Assembly: GCA_964480735.1 (NCBI GenBank)
Contig: CAYZQS010000123.1
Span: 1 to 7,526, forward strand
Length of the DNA: 7,526 nucleotides
From: UBA5972 sp964480735
GTDB lineage: Bacteria; Pseudomonadota; Alphaproteobacteria; Rhodobacterales; Rhodobacteraceae
Reading direction: 5' to 3'
In this document: piece by piece, positions 6,831-7,526 of the stretch
Layout: the number at the start of each line of letters is the position of its first letter
Numbering within the stretch: the stretch's first letter is position 1
Program-made: the position numbers and the translations under genes
The notes under the pieces: model-generated
The model's database searches: none
What the model saw: only the letters and a program-made list of their open reading frames with translations
What the model was told of the DNA's origin: nothing

Positions 6831-6858
6831 ATTTAACCGTGCAACCGGCGCGGCGCAA
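6831..6858 (-). promoter_or_regulatory. Possible tRNA-Arg promoter
   Basis: On the minus strand TTGCGC (6858-6853) and TTAAAT (6836-6831) are 16 bp apart. The second box ends 11 nt before the mature tRNA 5' end, a normal distance for a short leader. The match to consensus is weak (3 and 4 of 6 bases). Confidence 0.3.
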
Positions 6859-6866
6859 GGGGCAAA

Positions 6867-7526
6867 TCAGGCGCTTATAGAGATCAGCGATTCCGCCGGT
6901 TTGGGCAGGCAAATGGTAAAAACCGTACCGCTTTTGTTGCTTTCGGTCAGCTCCAGCGAGCCCTTGTGACCACGCACAAGTTCAGCCGCAATCGCCAGCC
7001 CCAGACCACTGCCACCGATGCGAACGCCGCCTTCAAACGGGTCAAACAGGTGCTGCACGGCTTTTTCCGGCAGGCCGGGGCCGGTGTCACTTACGTTAAT
7101 CAGCCAGGCCTCCGGTTCCTCCACCGCTACGATGGTGATACGGCCGGGTTTTCGGGTTGCCTCTATCGCCTGTCTGGCATTGCGGATCAGATTGGACAGC
7201 ACGCGGAATATCTGTTCGGCGTCGGCGGTCACCTGCATGTCCTTGGCCATGTCCACGTCAAATTTGACTTCGCCCTTTTGGATCGCCAGTTTTTCGCTGG
7301 CCACCACGTCATCGACCATCATGCGCATGCCAAAGGATGACAAAACCGGCGCGGGCTCTTCCGCCTTGCCAAATTTCAGCGTGCTTTCACACAGGTTGAC
7401 CGCACGCGACAAAGACCCCACCAGTTTGGGTGCCGTGCGCTTCACCGCCGGGTCTTCGGATCGTTCCATCCGGTCCGCCAGCAATTGCGCCGTGGTCAGC
7501 ATATTGCGCAGATCGTGGCTGATTTT
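6867..7526 (-). CDS. Sensor histidine kinase, C-terminal part (partial, 5' end beyond window)
   Basis: 219 residues are visible, ending at a TGA (6869-6867). The frame is already open at the right edge. The first visible residues are KISHDLRNML, an H-box whose His (codon 7517-7515) is the expected phosphate acceptor, within a HisKA-type dimerisation helix pair. A HATPase domain follows: N box NLIRNARQAI (residues 112-121 of the visible part), G1 DTGPGL (147-152), F box FDPF, and G2 GGSGLGL (171-177). All catalytic boxes are present, so the kinase core looks intact. The internal ATG at 7502 lies inside the H-box and is not the real start. The sensor domain and partner response regulator are outside the window. 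With a tRNA gene and a 387-bp gap between, it is probably not part of the protease operon. Confidence 0.93.
   Translation of the reverse strand, partial: KISHDLRNMLTTAQLLADRMERSEDPAVKRTAPKLVGSLSRAVNLCESTLKFGKAEEPAPVLSSFGMRMMVDDVVASEKLAIQKGEVKFDVDMAKDMQVTADAEQIFRVLSNLIRNARQAIEATRKPGRITIVAVEEPEAWLINVSDTGPGLPEKAVQHLFDPFEGGVRIGGSGLGLAIAAELVRGHKGSLELTESNKSGTVFTICLPKPAESLISISA

Noticed and set aside
6727..6912. 61-codon minus-strand open frame
   Set aside because: It runs through the tRNA-Arg gene and the end of the kinase gene; the tRNA explains the sequence.

Overview
The window reads as chromosomal DNA of an alphaproteobacterium, most likely a member of the Rhodobacterales (roseobacter-like). 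This is inferred from the moderately GC-rich composition, the encoded CCA end of the tRNA, and the style of the histidine kinase at the right edge. No ribosomal or other strong taxonomic marker is present. Every gene I can support lies on the minus strand, so transcription runs from high to low coordinates.

Right edge (about 6743-7526): the C-terminal part of a sensor histidine kinase (6867-7526, start beyond the window), followed by tRNA-Arg(ACG) at 6743-6819. Downstream of the tRNA is a perfect 9-bp hairpin (6694-6716). The stretch 6356-6742 has no gene and probably holds the promoter region of the next unit.

Main block (1-6355): four same-strand genes, with gaps of 27, 51 and 124 bp, that look like one operon of exported proteins. 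In transcription order they are: (1) a 767-residue periplasmic protein with an N-terminal cytochrome-c-like domain, a second CxxCH heme site in the middle and a DUF4384-like C-terminal domain; (2) a 243-residue OmpA-type peptidoglycan-binding protein; (3) a 753-residue exported V8/trypsin-like serine protease with seven 36-residue Sel1 repeats and a C-terminal peptidoglycan-binding-like domain; (4) the first 285 residues of a second protease, about 80% identical to the first, which runs off the left edge.

How they may work together is inference. All four have signal peptides, two carry wall-binding modules, and the first two share an exact eight-residue motif, ETFVLNLD, written with largely different codons. 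A wall-anchored periplasmic assembly in which a heme/DUF4384 protein and an OmpA-like anchor work with twin proteases is the most interesting reading. I do not recognise the cluster as a named system.
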